Shown: positions 27,382-36,992, counted from the stretch's first letter. The stretch is 64,000 nt of DNA from Acinetobacter sp. TGL-Y2 (GCF_001612555.1 NZ_CP015110.1:1922001-1986000); one strand, 5' to 3'. Translations and numbers: made by a program. Notes: a model not told the origin generated them from the letters alone.

Positions 27382-28829
27382 ATGACTGATTCAAATGGCG
27401 GCAATAATTCAACACCCTTATCGTCTTCCGCCCAAACACATGCTCAGCAAGAATATTTTGAAAAAAGACAACTCAAGCAAGGTGCAGTCGGCTGGTTACT
27501 GTTGGTCGGACTAGGGGTTGCCTACGTCATTTCAGGTGACTTTGCAGGCTGGAACTTCGGCTTAGCGCAAGGGGGCTGGGGCGGTATGTTTGTAGCCACC
27601 GTTGTGGTTGCGATTATGTACTTGTGTATGTGTTTATCCATGTCTGAAATGGCCACGATGCTTCCCACAGCAGGCGGTGGATATAGTTTGCCCGTACAGC
27701 TTTTGGCCCTCTGGGCGGTTATCTGACAGGTACAGCCATTCTGATTGAATACGCGATTGCACCCGCTGCGATTGCTTGTTTTATCGGGGCATATTGTGAA
27801 AGCTTATTTGGCATAGGCGGCTGGAAAATTTATCTGGTCTGCTACTTGGTATTTATGGGCATCCATTTAAAAGGTGCTGGCGAAGCCCTTAAAATCATGT
27901 TTGTGATCACGGCGATCGCAGCGGTTGCCCTGTTTGTATTTATCATTGCCATGATTCCACATTTTAACAGTGCGAACTTATTTGATATTGCGGTGACTGA
28001 TAAAACAGGCGCAAGCTCATTTTTACCTTTCGGTTATATGGGCATTTGGGCTGCTGTTCCTTATGCCATTTGGTTTTTTCTAGCCGTTGAAGGTGTACCT
28101 CTGGCAGCTGAAGAAGCCAAAGACCCGACCAAATCTGTACCCCGTGGCCTGATTGGTGCGATGCTCATTTTGGCGACTTTTGCCCTACTGATTTTAATCT
28201 TAGGCGTGGGTGCAGCAGGTGCGGACTTACTCAAAGACTCTGGCGCACCCTTGGTCGATGCTTTGGTTGCTGTCTATGGTCAAAATACATGGTTATCAAG
28301 TTTCGTAAACTTCGTTGGCTTGGCGGGTCTAATCGCGAGTTTCTTCTCGATCATTTATGCCTATTCACGCCAAATCTTTGCTCTGTCACGTGCCGGATAT
28401 TTACCGACCTCTTTGTCACTGACCAATCAAAATAAAGCCCCGTATTTGGCCATTATCATTCCTGGCATTATCGGTTTCTTACTCTCACTCACGGGTGAAG
28501 GTGATCTTCTGATTTTGATGGCCGTATTTGGCGCCACTATTTCTTATGTGTTGATGATGCTATCTCATATCAAACTCCGTTTAAGCCGTCCTGAAATGCC
28601 TCGTCCTTACAAAACCCCGGGCGGCATAGTCACTTCAAGCATCGCACTGGTGCTGGCGATGATTGCGGTAATTGCAGGTTTCGTCGTGAATCCTAAGGTG
28701 TGGTTTATGGCTGCCGGTATCTACGTATTATTCATTGCCTACTTCATTTTCTATAGTCGCCACCAGTTGGTGAAAGGCACACCAGAAGAAGAGTTTGAAA
28801 ATATCCGTAAAGCCGAACAGGAGCTTTAA
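27382..28829 (+). pseudogene. eat: ethanolamine permease, broken by a single-base deletion
   Basis: An APC-superfamily permease of about 480 codons that would import ethanolamine for EutBC. The ATG at 27382 follows a GGAG box. The frame reads normally through LPTAGGGYS, then changes at the T-run of 27687-27689 and stops at 27726. Adding one T would give GGYSFARTAFGPLGGYLTG and continue without gap into TGTAILIEYAIAPAAIACF, IGAYCESLFGIGGW and the remaining transmembrane helices to 28829. The rest of the gene is intact and undecayed, so this is either a very recent mutation or a sequencing error in a homopolymer. As given, the protein cannot be made. Confidence 0.85.
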
Positions 28830-28863
28830 AACGTGAAGCTTCAAAGAAAAAAGGACTTTAAAT

Positions 28864-30246
28864 ATGAGCTATAAAACCATCATTGCGCAAGAGCAATACG
28901 TTTTTGCAGATTTGAAAACCCTCATGGCTAAAGCTACCCCGCTCCGTTCAGGTGATGAACTGGCTGGCATCGCAGCAACAAATGCCACGGAGCATGTTGC
29001 TGCTCAAATGGCATTGGCCGATGTTCCCCTTAAAAATTTCTTAAATGAAGTTTTGGTGGACTATGACAGTGATGAAGTCACTCGCTTAATTATTGATGAG
29101 CATCGGGCAGACTTATTTGCACCGATTTCCCATTTTACCGTGGGTGATTTTAGGAATTGGTTGTTGAGCGCAGATGCAACAACTGAAAAACTGCACAAAC
29201 TGGCGATGGGCCTAACCCCAGAAATGGTGGCTGCGGTCAGTAAAATCATGCGTAATCAAGACTTGATACTGGTGGCAAGTAAATGTGAAGTGGTCACTAA
29301 ATTTCGCAATACCATTGGACTCAAAGGTCATCTTTCAACACGCTTACAGCCGAACCATCCCACTGATGACATGCTCGGCATTTCTGCCAGTATTTTAGAT
29401 GGGCTGATGTATGGCAATGGTGATGCCGTGATCGGCATTAACCCTGCGACAGATAATCTGCAAAATTTATCTGAACTGTTAAAGCTCATGGATCATGTGA
29501 TTCAAAGTCACGATATTCCGACTCAGTCCTGTGTATTAACGCATATTAGTTCGGGCATTCAATTGGCTGAGAAAAATGTACCGATTGACCTGATGTTTCA
29601 GTCTATTGCAGGAACACAACTGGCGAATGAAGGTTTTGGGATTTCTCTAGAACTGTTACAAGAGGGATACGATGCTACGCTCGCCTTAAAACGTGGCACA
29701 GTGGGGCAAAATGTCATGTATTTTGAAACGGGTCAAGGTAGCGCATTGTCCAGCAATGCCCACCACGGCGTCGATCAACAAACCATCGAAGCCCGCGCCT
29801 ATGCGGTTGCCCGAAAATACAAACCGTTACTGGTGAATACTGTGGTCGGCTTTATCGGGCCTGAATACCTTTATGACGGAAAACAGATTATTCGTGCAGG
29901 TTTAGAAGACCATTTTTGTGGAAAGTTGCTCGGTTTACCGATGGGCTGTGACATTTGTTATACCAACCACGCGGATGCCGATCAGAACGATATGGATGTG
30001 TTACTGACCCTCTTTGGCACAGCAGGGCTAAATTTCATCATGGGTATTCCAGGGTCAGATGATGTCATGCTGAACTATCAAACCACTTCTTTTCATGATG
30101 CCTTGTATTTGCGTCAACTTTTAGGTTTAAAACCTGCACCCGAATTTGATACTTGGCTGGCTGAACAAGGGATTTTTAAACAGCAGAACAACCAAATTCA
30201 ATGGGCAGATGCTATGCCTACGCAATTTTCGAAACTGTTGGCTTAG
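28864..30246 (+). CDS. eutB: ethanolamine ammonia-lyase large subunit
   Basis: 460 residues, the usual length for EutB. Together with EutC it forms the adenosylcobalamin-dependent enzyme that splits ethanolamine into acetaldehyde and ammonia. The barrel is well kept: LSTRLQPNHPTDD, GDAVIGINPATDN, ETGQGSALSSNAHHGVDQQT, FIGPEYLYDG, and CDICYTNHADADQND with LFGTAGLNFIMGIPGSDD. AAGGACTTTAAAT lies before the ATG. It follows the broken permease after 34 bases and precedes eutC after 9, so the three form an operon. No EutA reactivase or microcompartment gene is seen here. Confidence 0.95.
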   Translation: MSYKTIIAQEQYVFADLKTLMAKATPLRSGDELAGIAATNATEHVAAQMALADVPLKNFLNEVLVDYDSDEVTRLIIDEHRADLFAPISHFTVGDFRNWLLSADATTEKLHKLAMGLTPEMVAAVSKIMRNQDLILVASKCEVVTKFRNTIGLKGHLSTRLQPNHPTDDMLGISASILDGLMYGNGDAVIGINPATDNLQNLSELLKLMDHVIQSHDIPTQSCVLTHISSGIQLAEKNVPIDLMFQSIAGTQLANEGFGISLELLQEGYDATLALKRGTVGQNVMYFETGQGSALSSNAHHGVDQQTIEARAYAVARKYKPLLVNTVVGFIGPEYLYDGKQIIRAGLEDHFCGKLLGLPMGCDICYTNHADADQNDMDVLLTLFGTAGLNFIMGIPGSDDVMLNYQTTSFHDALYLRQLLGLKPAPEFDTWLAEQGIFKQQNNQIQWADAMPTQFSKLLA

Positions 30247-30255
30247 GAGCGCATC

Positions 30256-31071
30256 ATGAATCTTACCCCCAATGATCCCTATTCAAATGACACCCATCTT
30301 AATCCATGGGAAAAACTGAAACAATTTACCGATGCTCGGATTGCGATTGGACGTGCGGGCTGTAGTATTCCCACCACAGCCATGTTGGAATTTCAATTGG
30401 CACATGCGCAAGCACGTGATGCAGTGTATCAAGTACTCGATACCGATAGTTTGCAAGACAAATTAAATGCACTTGGTTTAGGCAGTCTCGTCATTCAAAG
30501 CCAAGCGAAAGACAAACAAGAATATTTGAAACGTCCTGATTATGGTCGTCTGCTCAGCGATGAATCAAAACAACATCTGATGCAGTTTAAGCAAAATAAT
30601 AACGCCACTTATGATGTATGCATCGTGGTGGGAGATGGACTCTCGGCACTGGCGATTGAAGAAAATGCTCTAGCTTTAATCCAGTCTTTGCAATCCCAGC
30701 TAGAACATGAACAATGGACACTCGCCCCAATTGTTTTGGCTACAGGCAGTCGTGTGGCTTTAGGAGATGAAGTTGCAGAGATTTTCAAAGCCAAAATGCT
30801 GGTGATGCTGATTGGTGAACGTCCAGGTTTAAGCTCACCTGACAGTATGGGGATTTACTATACATGGCAGGCAAAATCCGGTTACTTAGATTCAAAGCGC
30901 AACTGTATTTCAAATGTGCGCCCTGCTGGTTTAAGCATTCCCATAGCGACCCAACGCTTGATCTGTCTAATGCGTCAGTCGAAAAAGCTCGGCTACTCGG
31001 GGGTAAATTTGAAAGATGAGCATGAAGTTGAAAGTATTGATTCAAATGCTACACAAAAACGATTGTTTTAA
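30256..31071 (+). CDS. eutC: ethanolamine ammonia-lyase small subunit
   Basis: 271 residues, the partner of EutB. It has WEKLKQFTDARIAIGRAG near the start, LEFQLAHAQARDAVYQVLD, the cobalamin-side segment VVGDGLSALAIEENA, and GERPGLSSPDSMGIYYTW, all typical of EutC. GGAGCGCATC precedes the ATG, and the start follows the eutB stop by 9 bases. The C-terminus ends in a Lys/Glu-rich tail. A hairpin terminator lies about 85 bases downstream. Confidence 0.95.
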   Translation: MNLTPNDPYSNDTHLNPWEKLKQFTDARIAIGRAGCSIPTTAMLEFQLAHAQARDAVYQVLDTDSLQDKLNALGLGSLVIQSQAKDKQEYLKRPDYGRLLSDESKQHLMQFKQNNNATYDVCIVVGDGLSALAIEENALALIQSLQSQLEHEQWTLAPIVLATGSRVALGDEVAEIFKAKMLVMLIGERPGLSSPDSMGIYYTWQAKSGYLDSKRNCISNVRPAGLSIPIATQRLICLMRQSKKLGYSGVNLKDEHEVESIDSNATQKRLF

Positions 31072-31153
31072 ATCATCCTAGGTTCATCTGAGACTGGTAT
31101 TTATACCCATTTTTTAATCTTGATCTTGTTTTTAAACGTCTATTCTTTTATAT

Positions 31154-31191
31154 AAAAAAGCCAATGTTGATTGAGTCAGCATTGGGCTTTT
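31154..31191. terminator. terminator between eutC and alcohol dehydrogenase (bidirectional)
   Basis: An imperfect stem AGCCAATGTTG / CAGCATTGGGCT with one bulged G and a G-T pair, flanked by A6 and TTTT. It lies between the convergent eutC and alcohol dehydrogenase genes. Confidence 0.7.
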
Positions 31192-31212
31192 CTAATCTAA
31201 ATCATAGATGAA

Positions 31213-32265
31213 TCATTCATCTTTAAGCGACTTTAAATCAATCACGAAACGATATTTGACATCACTTTTTAACATGCGCTCATAAGCATCATTGATGTTT
31301 TGCATATCAATCATTTCGACGTCAGACACAATATTGTGCTCACCACAGAAATTGAGTAATTCTTGCGTTTCTTGAATACCACCAATCAATGAACCTGCAA
31401 TAGACTTACGCCCCATAATCATCGGGACAGAATTGGCACTAATTTGACCTAGATACCCCACTAAAACCAAAGTACCACTTAGAGCAAGCGTTGGAATATA
31501 CGGTTTTAAATCATGATCATAAGGAACAGTATCAATAATCAAATCAAACTGATTACGCGCCGCTTTCATCTGTTTTTCATCAGTTGACAGTACGATATGA
31601 TTTGCGCCCAACACTTTAGCATCAGCCTCTTTACTGGCAGAACGCGTAAATAAAGTTACTTCAGCACCTAACGCATGGGCAAGTTTGATCGCCATATGGC
31701 CCAAGCCGCCTAAACCCACCACCGCTACTTTAGACTGAGGACCAACTTTCCAATGACGTAGTGGTGACCATGTGGTAATCCCTGCACACAACAGCGGAGC
31801 AACGGCTTGAGTATCTAAGTTCTCAGGTACTTTAAGGACAAAAGCCTCACTGCAAATAATGGTTTGTGAATAGCCACCATAAGTCACGCTTTTATCATGA
31901 CGATCTAGACTGTTATAAGTGCCTGTATTGCCCTGCTCACAGTATTGTTCCAAACCTTCATGACAGGCAGAACAAGTACGGCATGAATCAACCATACAGC
32001 CAATGCCGACCAAATCACCCACTTTAAATTTAGTTACAGCACTACCAATACTTTTCACACGGCCAACCACTTCATGACCAGGCACGATTGGATATTGACT
32101 CCCGCCCCAGTCATTACGTGCTTGGTGCAAATCTGAATGGCATACACCGCAGTATTCGATATCAATAATGACATCGTCCGCTCGCGCTTTGCGCTGTTCA
32201 AATTTAAAGGGCACCAAAGGGCTTTTTGAATCAAGTGCGGCATAAGCCAAAATTTGTTGTGTCAT
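31213..32265 (-). CDS. zinc-dependent NAD(P) alcohol dehydrogenase (YahK/cinnamyl-type)
   Basis: 350 residues from the ATG at 32265, which has AAGGAACACTCCC ahead. An upstream in-frame start would add 22 residues read from the repeat in the leader and is unlikely. The catalytic zinc is bound by CGVCHSD and the GHEVVG histidine; the structural zinc by C-x2-C-x2-C-x7-C in SCRTCSACHEGLEQYC. GLGGLGHMAIKLA is the Rossmann motif, and the missing acidic residue after strand 2 with LFTRSASK suggests NADP(H). It resembles E. coli YahK and cinnamyl alcohol dehydrogenases acting on aldehydes. A link to ethanolamine metabolism is not required. Confidence 0.9.
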   Translation of the reverse strand: MTQQILAYAALDSKSPLVPFKFEQRKARADDVIIDIEYCGVCHSDLHQARNDWGGSQYPIVPGHEVVGRVKSIGSAVTKFKVGDLVGIGCMVDSCRTCSACHEGLEQYCEQGNTGTYNSLDRHDKSVTYGGYSQTIICSEAFVLKVPENLDTQAVAPLLCAGITTWSPLRHWKVGPQSKVAVVGLGGLGHMAIKLAHALGAEVTLFTRSASKEADAKVLGANHIVLSTDEKQMKAARNQFDLIIDTVPYDHDLKPYIPTLALSGTLVLVGYLGQISANSVPMIMGRKSIAGSLIGGIQETQELLNFCGEHNIVSDVEMIDMQNINDAYERMLKSDVKYRFVIDLKSLKDE

Positions 32266-32276
32266 GGGAGTGTTCC

Positions 32277-32305
32277 TTATGTACTGATATATTATGTACT
32301 GATAT
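32277..32305. repeat. 14-bp direct repeat in the alcohol dehydrogenase leader
   Basis: TTATGTACTGATAT occurs twice with a 15-base period, starting 12 bases upstream of the alcohol dehydrogenase start codon. It could be a pair of regulator sites or a duplication. No known site was recognised. Confidence 0.5.
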
Positions 32306-32454
32306 GTGTTGAAATGAATATGTGCTAACAATCTTAAAAGAACGTTATAAAATAGATCATCCTAAGACTCGTTCGACTGGTCAAATGAGCTAGGTCAATT
32401 TTATAAATTAAATCGCAACCTGAGTTCATCAGATCAAAAGTGAAGCGGCTGTGA

Positions 32455-33048
32455 TTATTGCTCATTCAAAGCGCTTTCAACAAAATGTAAATGGTCTACG
32501 CCCCAATACATCTCATCTTTGACAAAAAAGCTCGGTGCACCAAAAACACCACGTTCAATCGCCTCATCGCTGACAAATTTAAGCTCGCTTTTGACTTTTT
32601 CATCTTCTAGCCAGAGCTTTACTTGAGCTTCATGAAGACCTAATGCTTTAGCAACTTGAATTAACTCCTCTCGATCATTTAAATTACGCGGATGACCAAA
32701 CATGGCGTCGAACAGCCCTGTTAACACCTGATGAAATTGTTCAGGGGCAAACAATTTTATCGCTGTAACCAAGCGCATTAAAGGCAAAGTATTAATGGGA
32801 AAATTCGAATTCATTTTAAAGGGAATATTCCAAAGCTTTGACCAACGGCGCAAATCAATCATGGCATATTGTGCTTTGGCAGGAACCATAATAGGACTTG
32901 AGTTGCCTGTTGTTTTAAACACGGCACCTAAAAGCATCGGTTTATAAATGATTTCAGCATGATACTGCCCAGCAATTTTTTGTAGCTGCTGAAAACCGAT
33001 ATAGCTATAAGGGCTGCCCAAATCAAAATAAAACTCTACGATATTCAT
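32455..33048 (-). CDS. DsbA-family / 2-hydroxychromene-2-carboxylate isomerase-like oxidoreductase
   Basis: 197 residues from the ATG at 33048, which has GCAGGAATGACAGC upstream; the frame extends ten codons further. The N-terminal FYFDLGSPYSYIG is the kappa-class GST / HCCA-isomerase thioredoxin-fold start, with Ser in place of the DsbA cysteine pair. VPAKAQYAMIDLRRW and the C-terminal GVFGAPSFFV (cis-proline region) and WGVDHL fit the same family. It probably uses glutathione. No naphthalene-degradation genes are nearby, so the substrate is unknown. Confidence 0.88.
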   Translation of the reverse strand: MNIVEFYFDLGSPYSYIGFQQLQKIAGQYHAEIIYKPMLLGAVFKTTGNSSPIMVPAKAQYAMIDLRRWSKLWNIPFKMNSNFPINTLPLMRLVTAIKLFAPEQFHQVLTGLFDAMFGHPRNLNDREELIQVAKALGLHEAQVKLWLEDEKVKSELKFVSDEAIERGVFGAPSFFVKDEMYWGVDHLHFVESALNEQ

Positions 33049-33301
33049 GCTGTCATTCCTGCTCTTGTTCTGCTTCATGTTTTGTTTAATATATTGTTTG
33101 CTGTTTCTTTGATTGCTCTGATCAGGGTTATAAAGCTCAATTTTATATCCACAATTTTGTTCATTCTTTTAAAAAGACGAATTTATATTTAAAGAGTTGT
33201 TTTATCTATCTAAGTAACATACATCAATGTCTTTTCTGTTTTGGTGAGCTGAAACCGTCTAGCCTCAGCGCTCAATCTATAGAAATTAAGACACACCAAA
33301 A

Positions 33302-34054
33302 TCACCATTGTTCCATCCACGGTCTTAAATCAAGTTCATGTGTCCATGCATCTCGCGGTTGATGTGCTATATGCCAATAATTTTCAGCGATGTGTATTGG
33401 ATTTAAAATTCCGTCTTGCTCTTTTTTGGCATACAGGGCTGGGAAGCTGCTTTGAATAAAGTCTGTATCAATTGCACCATCAATAACCACATGCGCCACA
33501 TGAATATTCCGTGGCCCAAGCTCTCTAGCCATACTTTGTGCCAAGGCACGTAAAGCATGTTTAGCTCCTGCAAAAGCAGCAAAATAAGCCGAGCCTCGCA
33601 TGCCTGCGGTTGCACCTGTGAAAATAATCGTCCCTCGCTCGCGTGTGACCATTCGCTTCGCCACTTCACGTCCTGTCAGAAATGCACTAAAACAAGCCAT
33701 CTCCCAAATCTTAAAATACTTTTGTGCTGTTTCTTCTAAAATACTACAGGGTACATTGGCACCGATATTAAACACCATCACTTCAATAGTACCGATCTCA
33801 GCTTCTATTTTTTCAACCAGCGCAATGACTTGATCTTCTTTTCGTGCGTCTGACGCAAAACCAAAGGCTTGTCCGCCCGACTGCTCAATATCTTGGATTA
33901 AAGGCTGTAATTTGTCTACATTACGCCGAGTCATACAGGTGATATAACCGCCTTGAGCAAACCGTTTGGCAATTTCACCACCTGTTGCATCACCTGCTCC
34001 AATCACCAAAGCGACCTTTTTCTGTATAGTTATATCGTTTAATTCAGGTTGCAT
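33302..34054 (-). CDS. short-chain dehydrogenase/reductase
   Basis: 250 residues. LVIGAGDATGGEIA is a GxxxGxG cofactor motif with Ala and Asp in the place of the usual residues, followed by TRRN that suggests NADP(H). FNIGAN replaces the usual NNAG, and the catalytic lysine lies in AKHALRALAQSM; the expected YxxxK tyrosine is changed or shifted (SAYFAAFAGAKHA, so Ser/Tyr placement is atypical). This may be an SDR with altered catalysis. GGAATGCTGA precedes the ATG. It is monocistronic or follows no clear partner. The substrate is unknown. Confidence 0.82.
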   Translation of the reverse strand: MQPELNDITIQKKVALVIGAGDATGGEIAKRFAQGGYITCMTRRNVDKLQPLIQDIEQSGGQAFGFASDARKEDQVIALVEKIEAEIGTIEVMVFNIGANVPCSILEETAQKYFKIWEMACFSAFLTGREVAKRMVTRERGTIIFTGATAGMRGSAYFAAFAGAKHALRALAQSMARELGPRNIHVAHVVIDGAIDTDFIQSSFPALYAKKEQDGILNPIHIAENYWHIAHQPRDAWTHELDLRPWMEQW

Positions 34055-34289
34055 TCAGCATTCCATTTTATCGTAACTTAGTTTTAAAGATACTCGGATT
34101 GTCCGTTTAAGCAAATGAATATCTGTATCTTGCTTGTGGTTTTTTAAATCAATATCCAACTTAACCCGTGCGGTTTAACCCGAGAATACCGCCCATCATG
34201 TCATCAATAAATTTCACAAAATAGTTATTCTTTTTTAGAACTGAAGCCAGTACAGTTCACACTCTCTATTTTCATATCTGATCAACCCC

Positions 34290-35006
34290 ATGTCTGCATT
34301 TGAGCATCTTCCTAAAACCATTTATGCCATTCAACATTTAGCTTTTGAAGACTTAGGTGCTTTAGAAGATGTATTGTACGAATTGGGTTTTCGTGTGCGT
34401 TATTTTGAAGCAGGTGTAGAGGACTTAAGTAAAGCTCTAGAATACACAGGTCTGACCATTATTTTGGGTGGCCCTATAGGTGTGTATGAAGCCGATGATT
34501 ATCCTTTTTTACAACAAGAAATAGACTTACTCAAATTACGCTTAGAGAAAAACTTACCTACACTTGGTATTTGCCTCGGCGCTCAACTGATCGCACATGC
34601 GCTTGGTGCGAAAGTGTATGCAGGTCATGTGAAAGAAATCGGTTGGAGTGCTTTAGATATTCGCTACGCAAGCCAAAACTTATTAGCGCCGCTTGCCAAT
34701 ATTCCTGTACTACATTGGCATGGCGATACTTTTGATTTGCCTGAGCAAGCGACGCTGCTTGCCAGCTCAAAAGTGTATAGTAATCAGGCCTTTCAAATCG
34801 GCTCAAATATTTTAGCCTTACAATTTCATATTGAAGTGGCGAGTGAAAGTCTTGAAAAATGGCTCATTGGGCACAGCTGCGAACTGCATAAAGCTGCTAT
34901 TCACATACCTAAACTACGTCAAGACAACCTCAGCTATGCCCCTGCTTTAGCACCAGTCGCAGCTGAAATTTTAAGTAACTTTATGCGTCAAATCATCATA
35001 AAGTAG
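34290..35006 (+). CDS. class I glutamine amidotransferase-like protein
   Basis: 238 residues. The triad cysteine is in GICLGAQLIAHALG, and the His-x-Glu pair in LQFHIEV, as in GATase1 proteins. GGPIGVYEADDYPFL and HWHGDTFDLP are typical of the small stand-alone group (YfeJ/YbhP-like) that glutamylates or deamidates small molecules. No synthase partner lies next to it. The LysE exporter starts 63 bases downstream on the same strand. Confidence 0.88.
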   Translation: MSAFEHLPKTIYAIQHLAFEDLGALEDVLYELGFRVRYFEAGVEDLSKALEYTGLTIILGGPIGVYEADDYPFLQQEIDLLKLRLEKNLPTLGICLGAQLIAHALGAKVYAGHVKEIGWSALDIRYASQNLLAPLANIPVLHWHGDTFDLPEQATLLASSKVYSNQAFQIGSNILALQFHIEVASESLEKWLIGHSCELHKAAIHIPKLRQDNLSYAPALAPVAAEILSNFMRQIIIK

Positions 35007-35068
35007 ACTTTACATCTGACTGTGACTACGCTTGAATAAGCGTAGTCTCTTCAATCCATTGAATCTAT

Positions 35069-35692
35069 ATGACCCCACTGCTGAGTATCGCCCTGATCCA
35101 CTTTTTTGCTTTAATTAGTCCAGGGCCAGATTTTTTCTTTGTCACGCAAAGCGCGATTCGACAGTCGAGATCTCACGCATTATGCGCAGCGGTCGGAATT
35201 TCGTTTAGTATTTTAGTCTGGGCGGTTTGTGCAATCAGTGGTTTGCATTACTTATTTCAAAAAATGGCATGGTTGCAACAATTTTTAATGATCTTCGGTG
35301 GGCTATATTTGATCTATTTGGGCTACCAAATGTGTCAATCACTCAAGCCAAAGAATAACACCACGCCGTTAAAGCAGGTCACATATACCCCTAAATCCAG
35401 AAGTACACTACTCATTCAAGGCTTTTTGACCAATATGGCAAATCCGAAAGCCTTGGTGTATTTCAGTAGTGTGTTTGCCTTAGCCATCAATTCAGATGCA
35501 CCGCTGAGCACACAAAGTTCATTACTGCTTTTAATTTGGATTGAAAGCTTGCTGTGGTTTGCTGTTGTCGCCTATATATTTTCAATTGCTCGAATCACAA
35601 TGTATTATCAACGCTTGAGCAAATGGATTGATGGGATTACGGGTGGAATCTTTATTAGTTTTGGCTGTTTTTTAATTTTGAATCGAGATTAA
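35069..35692 (+). CDS. LysE/RhtB-family amino acid exporter
   Basis: 207 residues with six predicted membrane helices. The LysE/RhtB signature is in the N-terminal half: LISPGPDFFFVTQSAIRQSR and the following GISFSILVW. The mid-protein segment FLTNMANPKALVYFSSVFA is the second family motif. These transporters export amino acids or related solutes. It may be cotranscribed with the amidotransferase upstream. A bidirectional terminator follows. Another LysE-type gene lies at about 44 kb in this window. Confidence 0.88.
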   Translation: MTPLLSIALIHFFALISPGPDFFFVTQSAIRQSRSHALCAAVGISFSILVWAVCAISGLHYLFQKMAWLQQFLMIFGGLYLIYLGYQMCQSLKPKNNTTPLKQVTYTPKSRSTLLIQGFLTNMANPKALVYFSSVFALAINSDAPLSTQSSLLLLIWIESLLWFAVVAYIFSIARITMYYQRLSKWIDGITGGIFISFGCFLILNRD

Positions 35693-35755
35693 TTTTAGTT
35701 CAGACATCATTTAAATACTCGATTAAAAAAATTCGATATATAAAAAATGCGACAT

Positions 35756-35808
35756 AAAAAAGCCCTCATGATCTTTAACGTAATCGTTAGATCTGAGGGC
35801 TTTTTTAA
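35756..35808. terminator. bidirectional terminator between LysE exporter and YceI genes
   Basis: Stem AAAAAAGCCCTCA-GATC / GATC-TGAGGGCTTTTTT with a loop of about 16 bases and single-base bulges. It lies between convergent genes with A and T tracts on both sides. Confidence 0.85.
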
Positions 35809-35818
35809 TCTTTAAGCA

Positions 35819-36427
35819 TTATTTTTTAGCAGCGTCTTTAGTCGTTTCCGCTGTAGGAACAGAGGCTTCAGTGGTGATATTAACCGTAATTTTATCACCC
35901 ACATTCGGCACATAAGCACCTACACCAAAAGCAGAACGATCAAAAGATGTCGTTGCATTAAAACCGATGGTTTGCGCTTTAGACATTGGATGTACAGCTT
36001 GCTTGTTTAAAACTGCATCCAACACCACTGGTTTAGTGACATTTTTAATGGTCAAATCACCTGTAATTTTGTATTTGTTCTGCGCTAAAGCTTGAACTTT
36101 GGTACTTTTAAAAGTGATGTTTGGATATTTCTCAGCATCAAAAAAATCTGCTTTTAACAAATGCTCATCCAAAACTTTGACATTGGTGTTTAAGCTCGAA
36201 AGCGGAATTGTCACATTTACAGATGAATTTGCAGGTTTTGCATTATCAACGTTGATTGTCCCTTGAATATCACTAAAGTTTGCAGATGGCGTAGAGAAAC
36301 CAAAGTGATTCCAGGTAAATACAGTCGCAGTATGGGTTGGGTCAATTTGGTATGCTACAGGTTTAGCAACACTGAAAGTCGCTACAGATGCTAAAGTTAA
36401 ACCCAATGTTAATGTTTTTAAATTCAT
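35819..36427 (-). CDS. YceI-family periplasmic polyisoprenoid-binding protein
   Basis: 202 residues. The first 21 residues form a Sec signal peptide ending SVAKP. The mature protein is a lipocalin-like YceI barrel: YQIDPTHTATVFTWNHFGFS, then LKADFFDAEKYPNITFKSTKV, TGDLTIKNVTKPV and the C-terminal VGDKITVNI. YceI proteins bind polyisoprenoids such as quinone-like lipids in the periplasm. A Thr/Lys-rich tail closes it. The gene is alone and followed by a strong terminator. Confidence 0.92.
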   Translation of the reverse strand: MNLKTLTLGLTLASVATFSVAKPVAYQIDPTHTATVFTWNHFGFSTPSANFSDIQGTINVDNAKPANSSVNVTIPLSSLNTNVKVLDEHLLKADFFDAEKYPNITFKSTKVQALAQNKYKITGDLTIKNVTKPVVLDAVLNKQAVHPMSKAQTIGFNATTSFDRSAFGVGAYVPNVGDKITVNITTEASVPTAETTKDAAKK

Positions 36428-36545
36428 GATTATTTTCTCACTAAGGAATATGAACGAGTGTATACGAATTTTAATTGTGGTCAGGTCTATGTTTAAAACA
36501 TTATGTTCTATCTATAGAACACTCAAGCACATCTGTGTGTTTAAT

Positions 36546-36992
36546 TTAAAGTTTATATTGGATAAAACCAGTTTTTTTCGCCAGTTTTTCGTATAAGCTT
36601 TGTGCAACTATATTATCTTGATGCGTGAGCCAATACACACGATCACACTGTCTTACTTGGGTATAAGTATGTACATGTTCAATCAATTGACGTGCAATGC
36701 CTTGTCCACGATACGCTTCATGGGTAAATAAATCTTGTAAATAGGCATAAGGTTTTAAAGTCCAACAACTGTCATGTTCAATTACATGGACTATTCCCAC
36801 TACTTTGCCATCGACCTCAGCCACGAACCCATATATATGCGCATATTGTGCTTGGCATAACTTAGTCCATGTATTGCGTGTTACATCGTCACCGATTTTA
36901 GTCTGATAAAATGCCTGATATCCCTTCCATAGATCAAGCCACGGCTTTTCATGTGATTCATTCAATGCTTGAATTGCAGTATTTGATTTCAT
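36546..36992 (-). CDS. GNAT-family N-acetyltransferase
   Basis: 148 residues. The acetyl-CoA-binding motif A appears as LQDLFTHEAYRGQGIARQL (the RGQGIA pattern), preceded by GIVHVI and followed by VYWLTHQDNIVAQSLYEKL. The ATG at 36992 has AAGGTAGAAAG just upstream; the frame could begin six codons earlier. The acetyl acceptor cannot be read from the sequence. The gene is isolated from its neighbours. Confidence 0.85.
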   Translation of the reverse strand: MKSNTAIQALNESHEKPWLDLWKGYQAFYQTKIGDDVTRNTWTKLCQAQYAHIYGFVAEVDGKVVGIVHVIEHDSCWTLKPYAYLQDLFTHEAYRGQGIARQLIEHVHTYTQVRQCDRVYWLTHQDNIVAQSLYEKLAKKTGFIQYKL

